Of a stretch of 64,000 bases of DNA, positions 25,701 to 38,394 are shown one piece after another. The notes below the pieces were generated by a model that was given only the letters and a program-made list of their open reading frames with translations, was not told the DNA's origin and did not search any database. Location: assembly GCA_951230915.1 (NCBI GenBank), contig OX579639.1:3038001-3102000 (forward strand). The letters are read 5' to 3'. The stretch's first letter is position 1. Every line of letters begins with the position of its first letter. The stretch comes from Antitrichia curtipendula (Eukaryota; Streptophyta; Bryopsida; Hypnales; Leucodontaceae). Both the position numbers and the translations under genes were made by a program.

Positions 25701-26390
25701 TGTCCAAAATTCCTCAAAGAGTTTAATTTCATTGAAAACTCAAATTTAAGTATCTCAATCTAAGTTGGTGCTGTACCAAGTGCAAGTTGGCATGATCTGG
25801 CCACTGACAACATCAGATTTAAGTTACGTAATGTGCGTAACGTGCACTCCTCAACACGTATCACAAATATCAGTGACAGATGAGTAACCGCAAGGTATGA
25901 CACGGTTTTGAGCACAGTATTGTGAAGAATTCAAAGGAAACGTTGCTGGCATCCGATCCTGCTGGGCAAGAGTACATCCTTCCGAATCCTCCACATCCTA
26001 TAAAACAATTTGGGTAGATTCAAAGTGCCTAGCAAACAAAGTAGAACAGAAAGGACCCCATCACCCACATTGAATGGATTCTGTTCATGTCTCTCACGAA
26101 ACTCCTATCTATCATAATCCGAAGTGACAGCTCTAACAACCTAACCTCCTTGATTTCTTTCCTCTAGTAAAAACGCTTACATCCTAATCAACGACAATCA
26201 CTGAGACTCAAAGCGTAAATCTGCGATACAGAAACCGTGTAATTGGCGGCATGCAAAATGCTCCATGAATTACCGATCAGCCAACTGATCAAATAATGCA
26301 ATTCCACCTTCTAGATTGGTATTCACTCAGATGCCCAAAGTAAGATTTCATTGGCAAACAGATTGAAGCGCTTCCCTGCCTATTGAGCGC
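22739..26390. other. AT-rich intergenic repeat DNA
   Basis: No gene recognised. At 22843-22862 the phrase TTAAACCCCTAAAGGACCAA is the left end of another AACCCC-TIR element whose right end I cannot place. The rest is low-complexity AT-rich DNA. Bases about 25750-26390 are less AT-rich and probably include the SDS22 3' UTR. Confidence 0.45.
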
Positions 26391-29300
26391 TTAGTGCAGA
26401 AGTAGGTGGGAATCCAGCTGCTGCAGCTTGGGAAGGATGCTTCTCATTGTGCGAATGTACTTCGGATCAAGAGCCTGCAAGTTCCAACAAAATACCATGT
26501 CAACAACTGAAAGATGAGTGACATGTCAAAAGATCCCCAAATAAGATTCACAAATTTGTTAGTGGTGAGTTATCAGTGAGCCTACTAGAACATTAGATGG
26601 ATATTAAGATAATGCTAAATTAATGCAGACTTGATAGTTAACTCAACATGAGGACAATCTGAATCTAATGCTTATTAAGTTTAGATTAACCTTTAAACAA
26701 CATTCCCTTGCCTAGCGGGCAGCCCAAGGGAGAATCAATAATTTCCTAGAAGCAAGACATAATTTCCTTGATGCTTGCCCAAAACTTGCTCAAGTCAGTG
26801 CATGCAAAAGTGAACAGTGAATAATACTTTGACTTTGGAGCCTAATCGTGGTGCCTGGCAAGTCATATTCACTGTAGAAGTGGGTCCAATAGGTTGAAAC
26901 CTTCCAAACACATGCAAAACCCACTTTTTATGGACGATTCTCTCGAAACCAAGCCCGACCTTGTTGTTTAAAGGTTAAGAACTTTGTCGATCTAATGGAG
27001 GGGTCTTTTTTGTTGAAGTGTTGAGATAAAGACCCAACTTTTGAGTCTGGAAATACCTCCAGTAACACAAACCATAGTAACCACAAGCTGTATTGAACAA
27101 AGTTTTAAAAAGTGCTTACACAGGGGTTTCGCTCAAGGTAGACCGTGGTAAGAGAGTTTTTACACCCTGCCAACTTTATCTCAATGTCGTCCAAAGAAGC
27201 AATGCTGTTATCATTGAGCCAGAGGTCTTCCAGGCTGCTTGCCAACACCAAAAACGTGAGTTAAGACATATCGTACAAGAACTGCAATCATGAAGAACGT
27301 GTTTCAAAACATGATAACATCAGCACTTTTCAACTTTCATCGTACACCTATCCATTCGAATGTAGGATCAGATGAAAGAGGATTTTTTTCTGCATTCAAA
27401 GGCCTCTTCAATGTAAGTGTACCTACCGATAGCCACTGAATACTAGATTCCAATATTGCTTCAAAAGAGTTGAGACAAACCTGGTAAGTTCTTCAAGATT
27501 GCTAAGGGCTGAAATTTTGTTTGATGCTAAATCCAGCACACTAAGATTCTGAAGAGTCGAGAGCCCTTCCATGACAGATATGTGGTTATGGCTCAAGTAC
27601 AACTCTGTCAAGTTCACGCAGTCCTGCACAAAGAGATTTAAACTTTTAATGTTGACATCTACCATCAGATTAACATAGAATCAAACATAACGTGCTATCT
27701 AAGACACTGCACGAGCTAACCACGCACAAAAGTGGAAAAAAAGAAATATACCTACATGTAACAAGTCAGAATCCGTAAGAGCATTACAGAATACTAAAGC
27801 AGCATGACCAAGGACAATTTAGGAAAAAAAATCGAAAACAGATATTAATTCTTGACATATCATAACATTGAAATAAGAATAAATATTAATGGTAACATAG
27901 TTACCCATAATCTGAGACTGAGGCAGTCAGAGCTAGCCAACTACATGAACATGAACTCACGAAGCGTCACCAAACAGAGACCTGGAATGCCACCATTGAA
28001 GTCAGGCGGTTGCTCTGCAGACTAATTTTAAGCAGGCTAGTCAAGCCACACAAGTTTACACTCTGGATGCGATTGCGCCCCAGCCACAGTTGTTGCAGCT
28101 CTTTTAGATGATCAAGGCCTTCCATAACCTGCGAGACAAAGGAGTTACACGTTTCAAAGAAGATAACAGCCACATCTCTGGCGAGCATCCCAACGTCTTA
28201 ACTGAACAAAAGCGTACACAACGAGTTTTCTGACGTACACACTTGTCTAGATTTTAGATTTTAGATTTAGAAGGACTTCAGAAGCGTTACAAAATGATAA
28301 AGGAAAGTAAACACCAGCCCACATCAAAACCTCCACTGATACACAATTAAAGAGCGCCCAGTAATAAAGATCCAACAACATCACAGGCAGCACAAATCTC
28401 TATCAAACCCTTTAAATGGAAGACAAAGGTTCATACTCGTATCTTGTTGGAGCCCAGTTCTAGAACCCGAAGCTTGGACAAATGGTCTATCTCCTCAATC
28501 TTCCCAATCTCGTTTTTCGACAAATAAAGCTCTCCCAGTGTCGAAGAAACAACCGCCAAGCCGTGCATGGACGTCACTTTGTTGAAGGAGACATCCAGCA
28601 ATGTCAGATTAACAAAATTGCTCAATGACGGTATTCTCAGCAGCTTATTGTCACGCAGCACGAGCTCCTGCAAAACCAAGTGAATCCATCAAACTACTGC
28701 ACTGTTCCTTCTATCTAGTGTCATCCATGATTTCATGAGCCACCAAAACAGCAAACCATGTAATATATGGACTACATTTGCTACACAGAGTACTTGCTTG
28801 AACCTCGAGACGACCATTGACAGTCAAAAGAGAACACAGAGAAGGTTTTGAGTGAATAGTAAGTCAATCAACAAGTGACCAGCATAGGATATGAGCTTTG
28901 CTAAACGGTGATTCGATTTTACCCATCCAAAACTTCAATAAGACAAGGTGTTCAAATCCTATGCAATAGTGTATTATACAATATATAGAATGAATGCTGT
29001 TAGCTGCAATCAAGAGGAATACACTACTCAGCTTATCACAACTGTAGATCACAAGCACGGCATTATAAGAGCACAACGCAAAGAGAATCTGGATAAGAAA
29101 ACGGCACCTGCAAACCATGTAGCGTCGTCCACTCACTCAACACACTCACTGCATCATCGGTAATCAAATTCTGTTCGAAGCTCAATTTCTGAAGAACACA
29201 ACATAGGACGCCACAACATCCGTTAGAGCCATGGACATGGCCAAATTCAGAGTCGGTCGACCTAAAAGTCGGCACTGACAATCTCTAACCCTAATGGCGA

Positions 29301-30017
29301 AACCATAGTGGCACACACACCAGCTCAACTGCAATTGATCCTAATGTAAGGCAGCGGATTCTAGTGCCGTCACTGTCAGCATTTCAACCAACATACAGGA
29401 GTGTGCTTTTCATTGAGAGATCACTACAGGGCTCACTGAAGAGACCACTCTCAGTACAAGAGTCAAACTCTCTTGAGATCAAATCTTTTATGAACGGAAG
29501 GGACAGTAGACAACATTCTATCAACCAATTCTTGTGCAATCATTCAAAGTGAGGTTGTAGGCCAATATTGAAGGGACAGTAGACATCCCCTGATTTCAAC
29601 GGGTTTTAGTACTCTCTACCAAACAGAAATGCGGAACAAAAGATCACGCACCTGCAGTTGCGAGAGATTGGCAATTCGAGAGTCGACGACGGTGAGTCGA
29701 TTGGAGGTTAAGTCCAATTCCGCAAGCGTAACAGGCAAATCCACGTCCGTCAAGTCATGTAACTGGGAGCTTGTCAAGTCAAGGATATTCTCCTCGTCTT
29801 CCTCCTCCGCCTTCGCCCTTTTGCCTCCTGCAGCGGCCACAGAAGAATCGGACTCCATCGCCACGGGAACAGCAAGCTCCTCGTGCTCTCCGCTTGATTT
29901 TACAACGGAAACATCGCCAGGAACGACTGCCAGAGCTTCCGGCAACGACGAAGCAGAAGCGGAACCATCAGCCGCGAGAGGACTGGGTGGTGGTGGTGGT
30001 GAAGGTGCTTCTTCCAT
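26391..30017 (-). CDS. SDS22: SDS22 (PP1 regulatory subunit 7), leucine-rich-repeat protein
   Basis: Exons (5' to 3') 29652-30017, 29108-29188, 28437-28667, 27982-28128, 27481-27623, 27120-27237, 26391-26474; all GT-AG, phases agree, 1170 nt, 389 residues from ATG 30017. An in-frame ATG at 30050 would add 11 residues (MALINCDVVVV). The first 80 or so residues are Pro/Ala/acidic-rich with little family conservation. From there run about ten SDS22-type 22-residue LRRs (LAELDLTSNRL, LGELYLSKNEIGKIEEI, LQQLWLGRNRI, LTELYLSHNHI, LSVLDLASNKI, LEDLWLNDNSI) and the C-terminal cap (TTVYLERNPC then ALDPKYIRTMRSILPKLQQL). Family role: binds PP1 catalytic subunit, regulates its maturation and mitotic or nuclear activity. 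Intact. Confidence 0.95.
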
Positions 30018-30103
30018 GACAACGACAACGTCACAATTGATCAAAGCCAATTTTCAATTCAATTGCGACGGGATTGAAGCTCTCGGTCGAGGCCGGCACA
30101 TCA

Positions 30104-30120
30104 CTTAGGGTTTAGGGTTT
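30104..30120. promoter_or_regulatory. double telo-box upstream of SDS22
   Basis: On the minus strand the sequence reads AAACCCTAAACCCTAAG, two overlapping telo-box units, about 55-90 bases upstream of the possible start codons, so in the 5' UTR or core promoter. Confidence 0.5.
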
Positions 30121-30502
30121 GCAAACTACACATGAACGCACTCACGAGAATCTCATCACTCATTAAATCTGCAAATTAGGGGTTCGACTCTGCACTCAAG
30201 AGAAGATCAACAGCCAGTACATGAACGATACTATTCCCAACCCGGAATGAAGCTCATCACACAATTACAGGAAGTGCGTAGCAAATTAGGGATTCGAACT
30301 TATCATCCCCTAAACAACAAGCCAGTACATCACAAACACTGTTCACAACTATCTGAGTTATCTTTTGCAATTCCATAATTGGTAACCAAATTGTAAGAAG
30401 CAAGCAAGATGACACATCTAGAGTCAGAGTGGTTTCAATGGTTGCTTGAGTGGCGATGGAGCTTGGTTATGGTCTCGAAATTGCAATCCCGCAACAAGAA
30501 TT

Positions 30503-31335
30503 TCTACAAGAAGAGTGTGACGAAGTGGTCAAAGACCCGAAGAGCACAAGCCACAACTGAATGATAAACAAGGATGAAGAATTGAAGAAAAATGAATATA
30601 TAGCAACGACCTATAGTGGACCCGGACCAGTACCATGAATATTCTGTAAATGCTTTAGTCGCACGGACAGAAGTCACAGAACTCTCTGACCTAAGGAGGA
30701 AGGAGAGGCTTCATTTGACTTAATAGAGGCAAGGTGCTCGTTCTGTGTTTCTTATTTTTTCTTTCTTGCTTGTAGTCAAGACTCGCGTAGTGAGTCTTGA
30801 AACCCTAGTCGATGTGTCCTTAGTAGCAATCCATCGCCACAGTAAACCATCGCATATTTCGTAATCGCCCGGTTGCGAACTCTCCGATTATCACCGAGGT
30901 TAGTGACAGGCTTCAAATTTCATGCGCGTTCGCATAATGGCGCCTTGACGAGGTTTCTTTTGGTCTTTATCTTACGATCTGTGTCAATCGGTCGGTGGTT
31001 TAAGATTGTCGAGGGTTTGCCATTTTAGTGGAATGGCGAACTGATTGCAGCTTTTCGTGGTTGGCTTTGTCATCTTGATCAAGAATTGTGTGTTTCTGTT
31101 TGCTGTGGTTTTCCGGTAAGGTATTTGTGGTTTCTGGCAAGGTCTGCCGAATAGGATCTTGCTATCTTGTATTGAGGATTGTGCTATTCCGGCCCTGAGA
31201 GCTCTTTTGATTGTTTCTTAAGGGAAATTGATGCAGCCATTGGCGCTTGCGGGATGTATTGGAAGTGTAGTTGTACTGTACGCTGCTTTTCTGTCGTGTT
31301 GTACTTTCGTTTTGCAGAAGCCGTTACTTGGAGCC
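30503..31335 (+). repeat. 5' region of UBP1-A, source copy of a segment duplicated at 61228-62836
   Basis: Bases 30503-31335 align colinearly with 61228-62836. From 30774 to 31335 the match is close, broken mainly by a 13-bp deletion in the other copy. The segment contains the probable promoter and the first untranslated exon or exons of UBP1-A, with a telo-box-like AAACCCTAG at 30800-30808. Homology stops abruptly after GGAGCC (31335), immediately before GTGAGA, a donor-like site. It lacks the two insertions present in the right-hand copy and so serves as an empty-site reference. Confidence 0.88.
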
Positions 31336-31527
31336 GTGAGAGGTTTAGAAGTTGTGCGGTGGTGCGTCTTGGAGTGTGTCTCTCGCCGGAGAGTTGCGTA
31401 TTAGATTTTGTGGTTTAATGAGCGTGGTTTTCATTGTTTGTTTCTTCGTTCGTGTGTTTGTGCTCAGAGGCGTGATATGTTGTACTCGAATTAGGGTAGA
31501 ACGAACGTCGAGCGTGAGTTTGCCAGA

Positions 31528-34500
31528 ATGTACGCAATGCAGCAGACGGAGCAGCAGCTGTATCAGCAGCGGCTCAAGCATCAAAGTCTTGTGCAACAAG
31601 CCATGCTGCAGCAGAACCAGCATCAGCCGCAGCAGCCGGCGCTTTACCACCCGGGCTTGCTGGCTACTATGCCTCAGGTACTTCATGCCCTCCTATTTTA
31701 CCGACTGTGTCCTCATCTTAGAGATTGTGAGGTTTGAGTTTCTGATTTCAAATGTTTGAGTTTCCCATTTCAAAAGGAACTCTCGTCTAAATGATACATA
31801 CTCGGAGCTCGGCATTACTTCCAGGAATTCCTGTTCATCTGGCTATTTTCAAAATGCCTTGCTTTTGATCTTAAAATTGAGACATAATGGGACACATAAG
31901 GACTCTGTAGCTATCTTGAAGGTCTCTAATTGGATACAATTGAATCAGTAGGTGGTAAAATGTTAGTGGGCAGACTTCCGGGATGAAGGGTTTTGATACA
32001 ATGAAGCTCATGTACTGTTGATTCCATAAACCTTCGTGGTTCGTCCTTATGTTAAAATAATCAAATATTTTTTTTGTAACGACTGGGGTAGTGTGTTGGT
32101 GGAATTGTTTTTCTCATCGACAAGGACTTGGCGATGTTTGCTGTGTGAGTGTTGCAATGTCTCAATACTTGGAGAGTTTTTTTTATTTTTATCATGGTTT
32201 CAAGGACTTTCTGTCCTACGTTGCATAGGTTGGTATTAGTAGACGCCCGTTAGAGCTATGCAATGCTCTAGAGGGCGTGTTTTGTTTTGTTTTTTGTTTG
32301 CGTTTTTCTTTTTTTTCTTTTTTTCTTTTTGAGTCAAGACATAAGGAAGGGTAGCATTTTGTACTTTGTTCACGTGGTATAGTCTGCCATTTTCTCGCCG
32401 TTTTTTGCAGATGGAACCAATGCCGAGTGGGAATCTGCCCCCTGGGTTTGATGCAACTTCTTGTCGTAGTGTGTAAGTTCATTGCTGCTTTTTCTTATTT
32501 CAGTAGTCCTACCCCAGTCACATTTCCTGCTTTTATTGTTTAACTTTTTCGTTGTGGACTATTGTGGAGTTGTTTGCTTCACCCTCTCGAGTATTTTTTT
32601 TGAGGTCTAATTTTGCTGGTTATACAGAGACAAGGGGGTGGCAGCTTTTACTTCTGTGTGGTTACTGTTTTGGGGATTTTTCTCATCTGCTAGTCATAAC
32701 CCTCTGACTTTGAGAGTTTCTTGAAACTCTTCAAACTGCACAATTCCGGTTTTGTCAGTGAAGAACCTTGCCGAAGGTGTTACGTTTACCCCTAAAGGAC
32801 CATAAGGCCACCAGGTGGCTTCTGCAAAACTGTTTTTTGCACCCCCGGTTCTGTAGGGGTTAAAAATGATCTTGCTGTTGGATATTTTGGATTTGTTGGA
32901 AAGTTTAAGCCGTATTTTCTTGAGGCATTTTTTATTGTGTGGTCACTTTACGCAGGTATGTAGGCAACATACACACTAAAGTCACGGAAGGTCTCCTTGC
33001 TGAGGTTTTCTCTAATGTCGGCCCTTTGGAGGGTTGCAAACTCATCAGGAAGGAAAAGGTACTGGTGATCTGCTATGGAGTCTAGTTCTTTGGGTGCTGG
33101 ATTCACCTTTTGCTCATTTTTTTGGTACGAATCTGTGATGCATCTAACTCTTTAGATTAGCCACTTTTGTGTTTATTCACCATTTCTTGTGGTTCTGAGA
33201 CATAAACGTCGTTCCGCTCATGGTAGTTCCGCTCATTGTTTTTGTGTAAATTAAAAATCAGTGCAAGTGTTACCTCCGCTTTGTTCTATTTTTCTCATCT
33301 CTCTTTCGAACTCAATACATGTGCGTACTCATTCATTTTTACCGTGTTAAGGTCTGGAATTGCATCGGGATTTGATGGTCTTGTACTTTTTTTCCTGCAG
33401 TCATCATATGGGTTTGTTGACTACTTGGACCACCGTTACGCTGCAGTGGCATTAACTTCTCTTAATGGCAGACAGATGTACGTCCCGGTTCCTTTTTGGT
33501 CTTTTTTAGAATTCTATTAGATCCGTGTACTCGGGGAGAACGTTATTTGACAATATTCCTTTCAAAGGAGTGCCTTATTGTCCTATCGTAACTAGCATTG
33601 TTTCCGAGGAGCTGGGGACTTGCTCTACATCCAGTTCCATTTTCAGTTAATAGTTTTTTCATTTTAATGGTTATTTACTCATCTTCTTCTGTGCCTTAAT
33701 TTTTTATAACAGCTTTCATATTCATTGGGTGTAATTGCTTTATCATCCCAAGTCATTCGTATGGCTTCATCTCCGACAGAATTGTGCTGTCTTGTCCTGA
33801 TTTTATAGTTTGTGCTTTCATATAGGTTTGGGCAGCCTATTAAAGTTAACTGGGCATATGCAAGTGGACAGAGGGAAGATACAACAGGTACCTTTGTTTG
33901 GCATTTTCTTGTGATGATAGCAGATTGGCAGTTGCATGATAATCAACAAATTTGTCCTCTTTTTGTTTACTGTGTTTTTTTTTTTGTTTCAGGGCATTAC
34001 AATGTATTTGTCGGAGACCTCAGCCCAGAAGTTACTGATGCAACTTTGTTTGCTGCATTTTGTGTCTACACCAGCTGCTCGTAAGTAACTGTGGCATTAT
34101 TGTTTTTAATAGTTCTTTCGTCTGTGATTAGATTTCTGGTGCTTGTTAGTTCCTTTGTATGCATGTATTCTTCACTGCTGATTGTCAAACCATTTAATAT
34201 TCCAATCTAAACGCCTCGCCAAAAATTGGGACATGAAATAAACAGCAGTCTCACTGTGCACCGTTTTCATAGTTTTCTGTCTTAGTTAAAAACTTCCATT
34301 TAGCAGTGGTGAAGTAAATTTCTTTCCACAATGGCATAATTGGGATTCTATATACATGGTTCGCTTGTGCTGCTTGCTTTGCTCTCCGAGAGTTGGTGTA
34401 GAGAATTGTTTTCTTATTATCGTTCAGTGTGCACACATTTTTTTTTTGAACATTTGGTTTGATGAACAGAGATGCACGAGTTATGTGGGATCAACGCTCA

Positions 34501-36905
34501 GGTCGCTCTAGGGGTTTCGGCTTTGTTTCTTTCAGAAGTCAGCAGGTAGGTTCAGGCGTTTTTACTTTCAGCGGGAATTAGTGATGCGAGGTCTTTCTTC
34601 ATTTTGTGTTGGAGTTTCACCTCTTAAGTGATAGATGCTGTAGATTGTCCGTCTCTTTTGATATTTTCTTCCTTAAATTTTTTTTTATATAATTTTTTTG
34701 TTTTTTATTTTAATTTTGTGCTCTCTGTCAAACAGTAGTTCTTCAGCCCAGCTGTAACAGATACTGGAGGTCTGTTCATGTTTTTGTTTTCGCCTTGCTG
34801 GTTGTGTTTCTAGTCTTCCGCTTGCATTACCGTCTGGACCCGTGACTCTTGTCAATTTTGGAATGAATGCAGGAAGCAGAGAATGCTATTACAGAGATGA
34901 CCGGTAAGAAAATTTATTTTTTGAGTTTGCCGGTCATGCTTGTGAAGTTTGCTGAGTTTGAGAACTACGAGTCTGGATTTCAGTATCAGTATTGGATTTA
35001 TAGGAAGTATTACTATGGTTGTCTAGTTGCACGCGTTGGCAAAATATATCCGAGATGTGTGCTTTCTCCCTCTCGGACCTAGGTTCTCAAATCTCGATAA
35101 TATTGGCAGGAAAATGGCTTGGAACGCGACCAATCCGGTGCAATTGGGCAACAAAGACAAACAATTCTGCTCAAGGCGATGAAACAAACAATGGTGGTCA
35201 TAGCGTGGGAATGAATGGTGCTGTTGACCCACTCGCAGGGCTGCAATCTCTTGGTCAAGGTGTTCTTCGTTTTCTTTTAAATTACTTCCCTTATAGCTCT
35301 AGTTAACTTTTTTGAGAACCATACACATCAACGGATGTTACCCTTTCGTCGCTCTATTTGTAGTGACAACTCACGTCATCCGCTACTCATGATTCTCTCG
35401 TTTGATTATCGTTTTGCAGAGGTTCGTCCAGAAGATCGCCAAGAGGGTTCTGCTGGGGATGGACCAGAAAACAACCCTCAGTACACTACCGTCTATGTCG
35501 GCAATTTGGCCCATGAGGTACTCAGATTGTGCATGTTCTTTTTCACTGCTAACCACCGGTAGTGCATCTTGTTAATAGTAAGTCCAAAATTTGGGAGTAT
35601 TTGTAAATCAAAATTGAGTGCACAAATAAGACGTGACGTGGGCTTCTGATAAGTCAGATTCGTAGTTTCCATCAACGGTTTGAGATTTGTAACTACAACT
35701 GACTGCTATTTCTTATTGGCAGGTGAGCCAAACTGAATTACACCGATGGTTCCACAGTTTCGGTGTTGGTGTGATAGAAGATGTACGTGTGCAAAAGGAT
35801 AAGGGGTTTGGTTTTGTGCGGTACCGTTCTCATGAAGAAGCTGCTTATGCGATTCAAGCAGCCAATGGTAGAGTCCTTTGCGGGAAGTCTGTTAAGGTAA
35901 GTCGCAACATTTTTTCAGTTCACAATTTGAGTATTGATGTGTGTTCCAATTTTACTGTGAATAAGGTAGGAACCCATTTACCGTGGTTTTGAGCTGTTAT
36001 GAGTGGTTTCCATCATTACACTTTTAAAATACTATTATGCATTGTAAATAGGTGACTCTTTACCTTTTTAAGTAAGGCAAAATGGGCATTCTTTGAATAT
36101 GAAAGAGCTAGTCCTCCCTTTTCAGTGCTACTGTAGAAGTATTATTCCTCTCCAGTATCATTTCAGAGATTCAGTTTAAGATTTCATCAGGAGCCTTTGT
36201 CAGGGCTTCTGCAGTGCACAGTAGAGGGAAGGACACTGTATAAAAAGGACCTCACCTTGATTGTTCCTGCATGTTATGTGGGTGCAGTACATACCCCACC
36301 ACCATGGTGCATTACATAATATTCTTGAACAACGCTGACGAGTACCTTCAAATGGTTGACCTTCATAACACCACAGTGTTATGTACTGCACCGTGAAGGT
36401 TAACCCTTTGAAGGTCTCGTCAGTGTAATGAAGGTCAACCATTTGTAGTCAGAACTGGTTCGTCTGAGATCACCAAATCACCTGAACTCATTCTAGTTCA
36501 AAAGCGGTTGAGAGAACTATGTTTCTGTCTATCCCATTACCTTGACATCGATGCTTGTTTGTGTTTCAGTGTTCCTGGGGAAGCAAGCCCACAGTCCCCG
36601 GGTCTTCATCAGCTCCACTTCCTCCTCCGCCCCTCCCCCCCGTGAACCCTTATCAGCAGGGTCTTATGTCCGGAGTAAACCTCGGCTACAGCACTGCTGA
36701 CCTTTTAGCATATCAAAGCCAAATCAGAATGGCACCTCAAGGGGCTGGGCGTGCTCTGTTACCTCTTCCCCACCACCAAAGCATGGGAGTGGGTCTGGGT
36801 CAAGGTCCTCATTTGGGAGCTCCGGGGACCCGAGTCTACGAAAGTTTTCAGCCAGGGGCAGGGTTAGTTTCAGGAGGGCTAGGGCAGCAGCACATATTCT
36901 ACTAG
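31528..36905 (+). CDS. UBP1: oligouridylate-binding protein UBP1/TIA-1-like, copy A
   Basis: Twelve exons: 31528-31677, 32411-32472, 32956-33058, 33401-33477, 33826-33887, 33993-34080, 34470-34545, 34873-34903, 35110-35259, 35420-35517, 35723-35896, 36570-36905; all GT-AG, 1407 nt, 468 residues. A Gln-rich N-terminus ([10 protein letters not shown]) precedes three RRMs: RRM1 ([14 protein letters not shown]; about 72-146), RRM2 ([14 protein letters not shown]; about 155-230) and RRM3 ([14 protein letters not shown]; about 290-360). A Pro/Gly/Gln-rich tail ([12 protein letters not shown]) ends [19 protein letters not shown]. Family role: binds U-rich RNA in nucleus and cytoplasm, supports splicing of weak introns and mRNA stability, and enters stress granules. 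Introns are T-rich, which such proteins bind, so autoregulation is possible but not shown. Tandem partner is copy B. Confidence 0.95.
32788..32861. mobile_element. very short TIR element in UBP1-A intron 2
   Basis: Begins ACCCCTAAAGGACC and ends GGTTCTGTAGGGGT(T), imperfect inverted repeats of about 14 bases flanking roughly 45 bases. The ends match the AACCCC-TIR family. Could be a deletion derivative. Confidence 0.6.
36281..36445. repeat. nested inverted repeats in UBP1-A intron 11
   Basis: GGTGCAGTACATA (36281-36293) is perfectly complementary to TATGTACTGCACC (36380-36392). The arm at 36335-36365 (starts CTGACGAGTACCTTC) pairs imperfectly with 36394-36423 (ends GGTCTCGTCAG). Part of the same arm, CAAATGGTTGACCTTCAT (36349-36366), is perfectly complementary to 36428-36445. 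One arm thus has two competing partners. It lies 125-290 bases upstream of the exon 12 acceptor. Confidence 0.8.
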
Positions 36906-38394
36906 GGCTGGCTTTTTCAGGAGAGGGGGCTTACAGAGCCAGGTTCAGTGATGACGATGCTATTGAATGATGTCTTTTGAGGGGCTGTCACAGTTTTCCA
37001 GGGAGGCTGAGTTAAATTATTCAAGTGACATGTAGATTTAACCTAGTTGGTGCTGAAAATGGTCGCGTCTGATTTGCACTTGCCCTCGAAGTTGAGAACT
37101 TCATGACAGGACAGGATTTCTGCGTGTTCGCAACATTGTGTGCTGTAGGCCAAGATGTGTTGACTGCTCAAATCATGGAATAGCATGGAACTGTGGGGAG
37201 TCACCTGCTCGGAGAAGCCTCAATATTGCAAAGATACAGTATATTAAATACAGCAGCTGCTTCGTTTTACACTTGGGGGAGGAAGTATTGGGAAATAGAG
37301 AACTGCTTGCAAATTTGTCACCGAGGCTACTTAGTTGCATTGTCCAGTTTCTACCACTTGTTAGGATCAGGATTTTGATGAGCTATTTGCTAGACTTGAC
37401 TTTGGCTTGCAACTTTTCCATAACTCTGATATGTCCTTGGGTTCTTCCAGATTAAGAGATTTGTGAAAATGGACTAATAATGCTCGAGAGCTGGGAGGCT
37501 CGAGAGCATTATGGGAAATAATGCTCAATCTAATAGTTCATCACAAATGTCTGTATTTGTACTTTTTTGCAAATTGAAGGGTGTATGAAAGAGGGTCTGT
37601 GTTGAAAATTGGCAATGAAATGGTGACAAATCTGCCTTGAAAATTGGACTTGGCATTATGTGTTTTGATTTATAGTTCACATTGCCTTGATTGACATTTT
37701 TGGACAAATAAGCTTTGAATTTCTAAAACAAAAACTAATTAGGTATGCTTTAAGTGTGTTTGAATTGCCTTGTAATTGCTAATGAAAAGAAAATTGGTCA
37801 TTTTAATTATTTGTTAGTCTAGGAAATATACTCTATGTTTAAAGGAGGAATAGTTAGAGAGAGAGGGGGAATAAGCTCCAATCAATTTAGAGACGTGTAA
37901 TTTAAGAGTTTGTTCATCTTGGGTTTTGAAGGTTAAGGATGAGTTACACTAAGACTCTATACCTTTGTTAGAATAGAGAGTTTATGCTATTTTGTATAGG
38001 TTATAATTTACCATTTGTATTGTTATGTTTCTAAGTTGAGTTGTCTATTGGTTATTCATTGTTTGAGATTTAGTGATACATGTTTGGCAGCACAAGATGA
38101 TTGTTTTCTAATTTGTGTTTATGTAGTAGAATGTGTTGTTGATTTGGTTTAGTGTTTGATTGATAGTATGTGTTATGCAATGTTGTGATGAATGGAATGT
38201 AGTGTTCTTTTGGCATCCATTGAGGGGGTGGGCAATCCATCAATCCTTTATTATTTATATTTTGTATGAGTGATTGGTATTTGTTTTGTTTAGTAGGACA
38301 CACTTTTATTGGGAAGTGGTCGTTGCAAAATGAGTGAATTTTAAGAATTATATTATGTGATTATTAGTTGGATGTAATGGAGATAGTTATTGTA
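36906..38394. other. UBP1-A 3' flank and intergenic DNA
   Basis: Starts with the UBP1-A 3' UTR (to about 37450). The pair TAATGCTCGAGAGCTGG and CTCGAGAGCATTA near 37477-37515 forms a strong hairpin that could mark the transcript end or an element end. No gene beyond it. Confidence 0.4.

Noticed and set aside
29629..30108. 159-codon plus-strand frame over SDS22 exon 1
   Set aside because: Low-complexity Ser/Thr/Ala translation, antisense to the SDS22 N-terminus.
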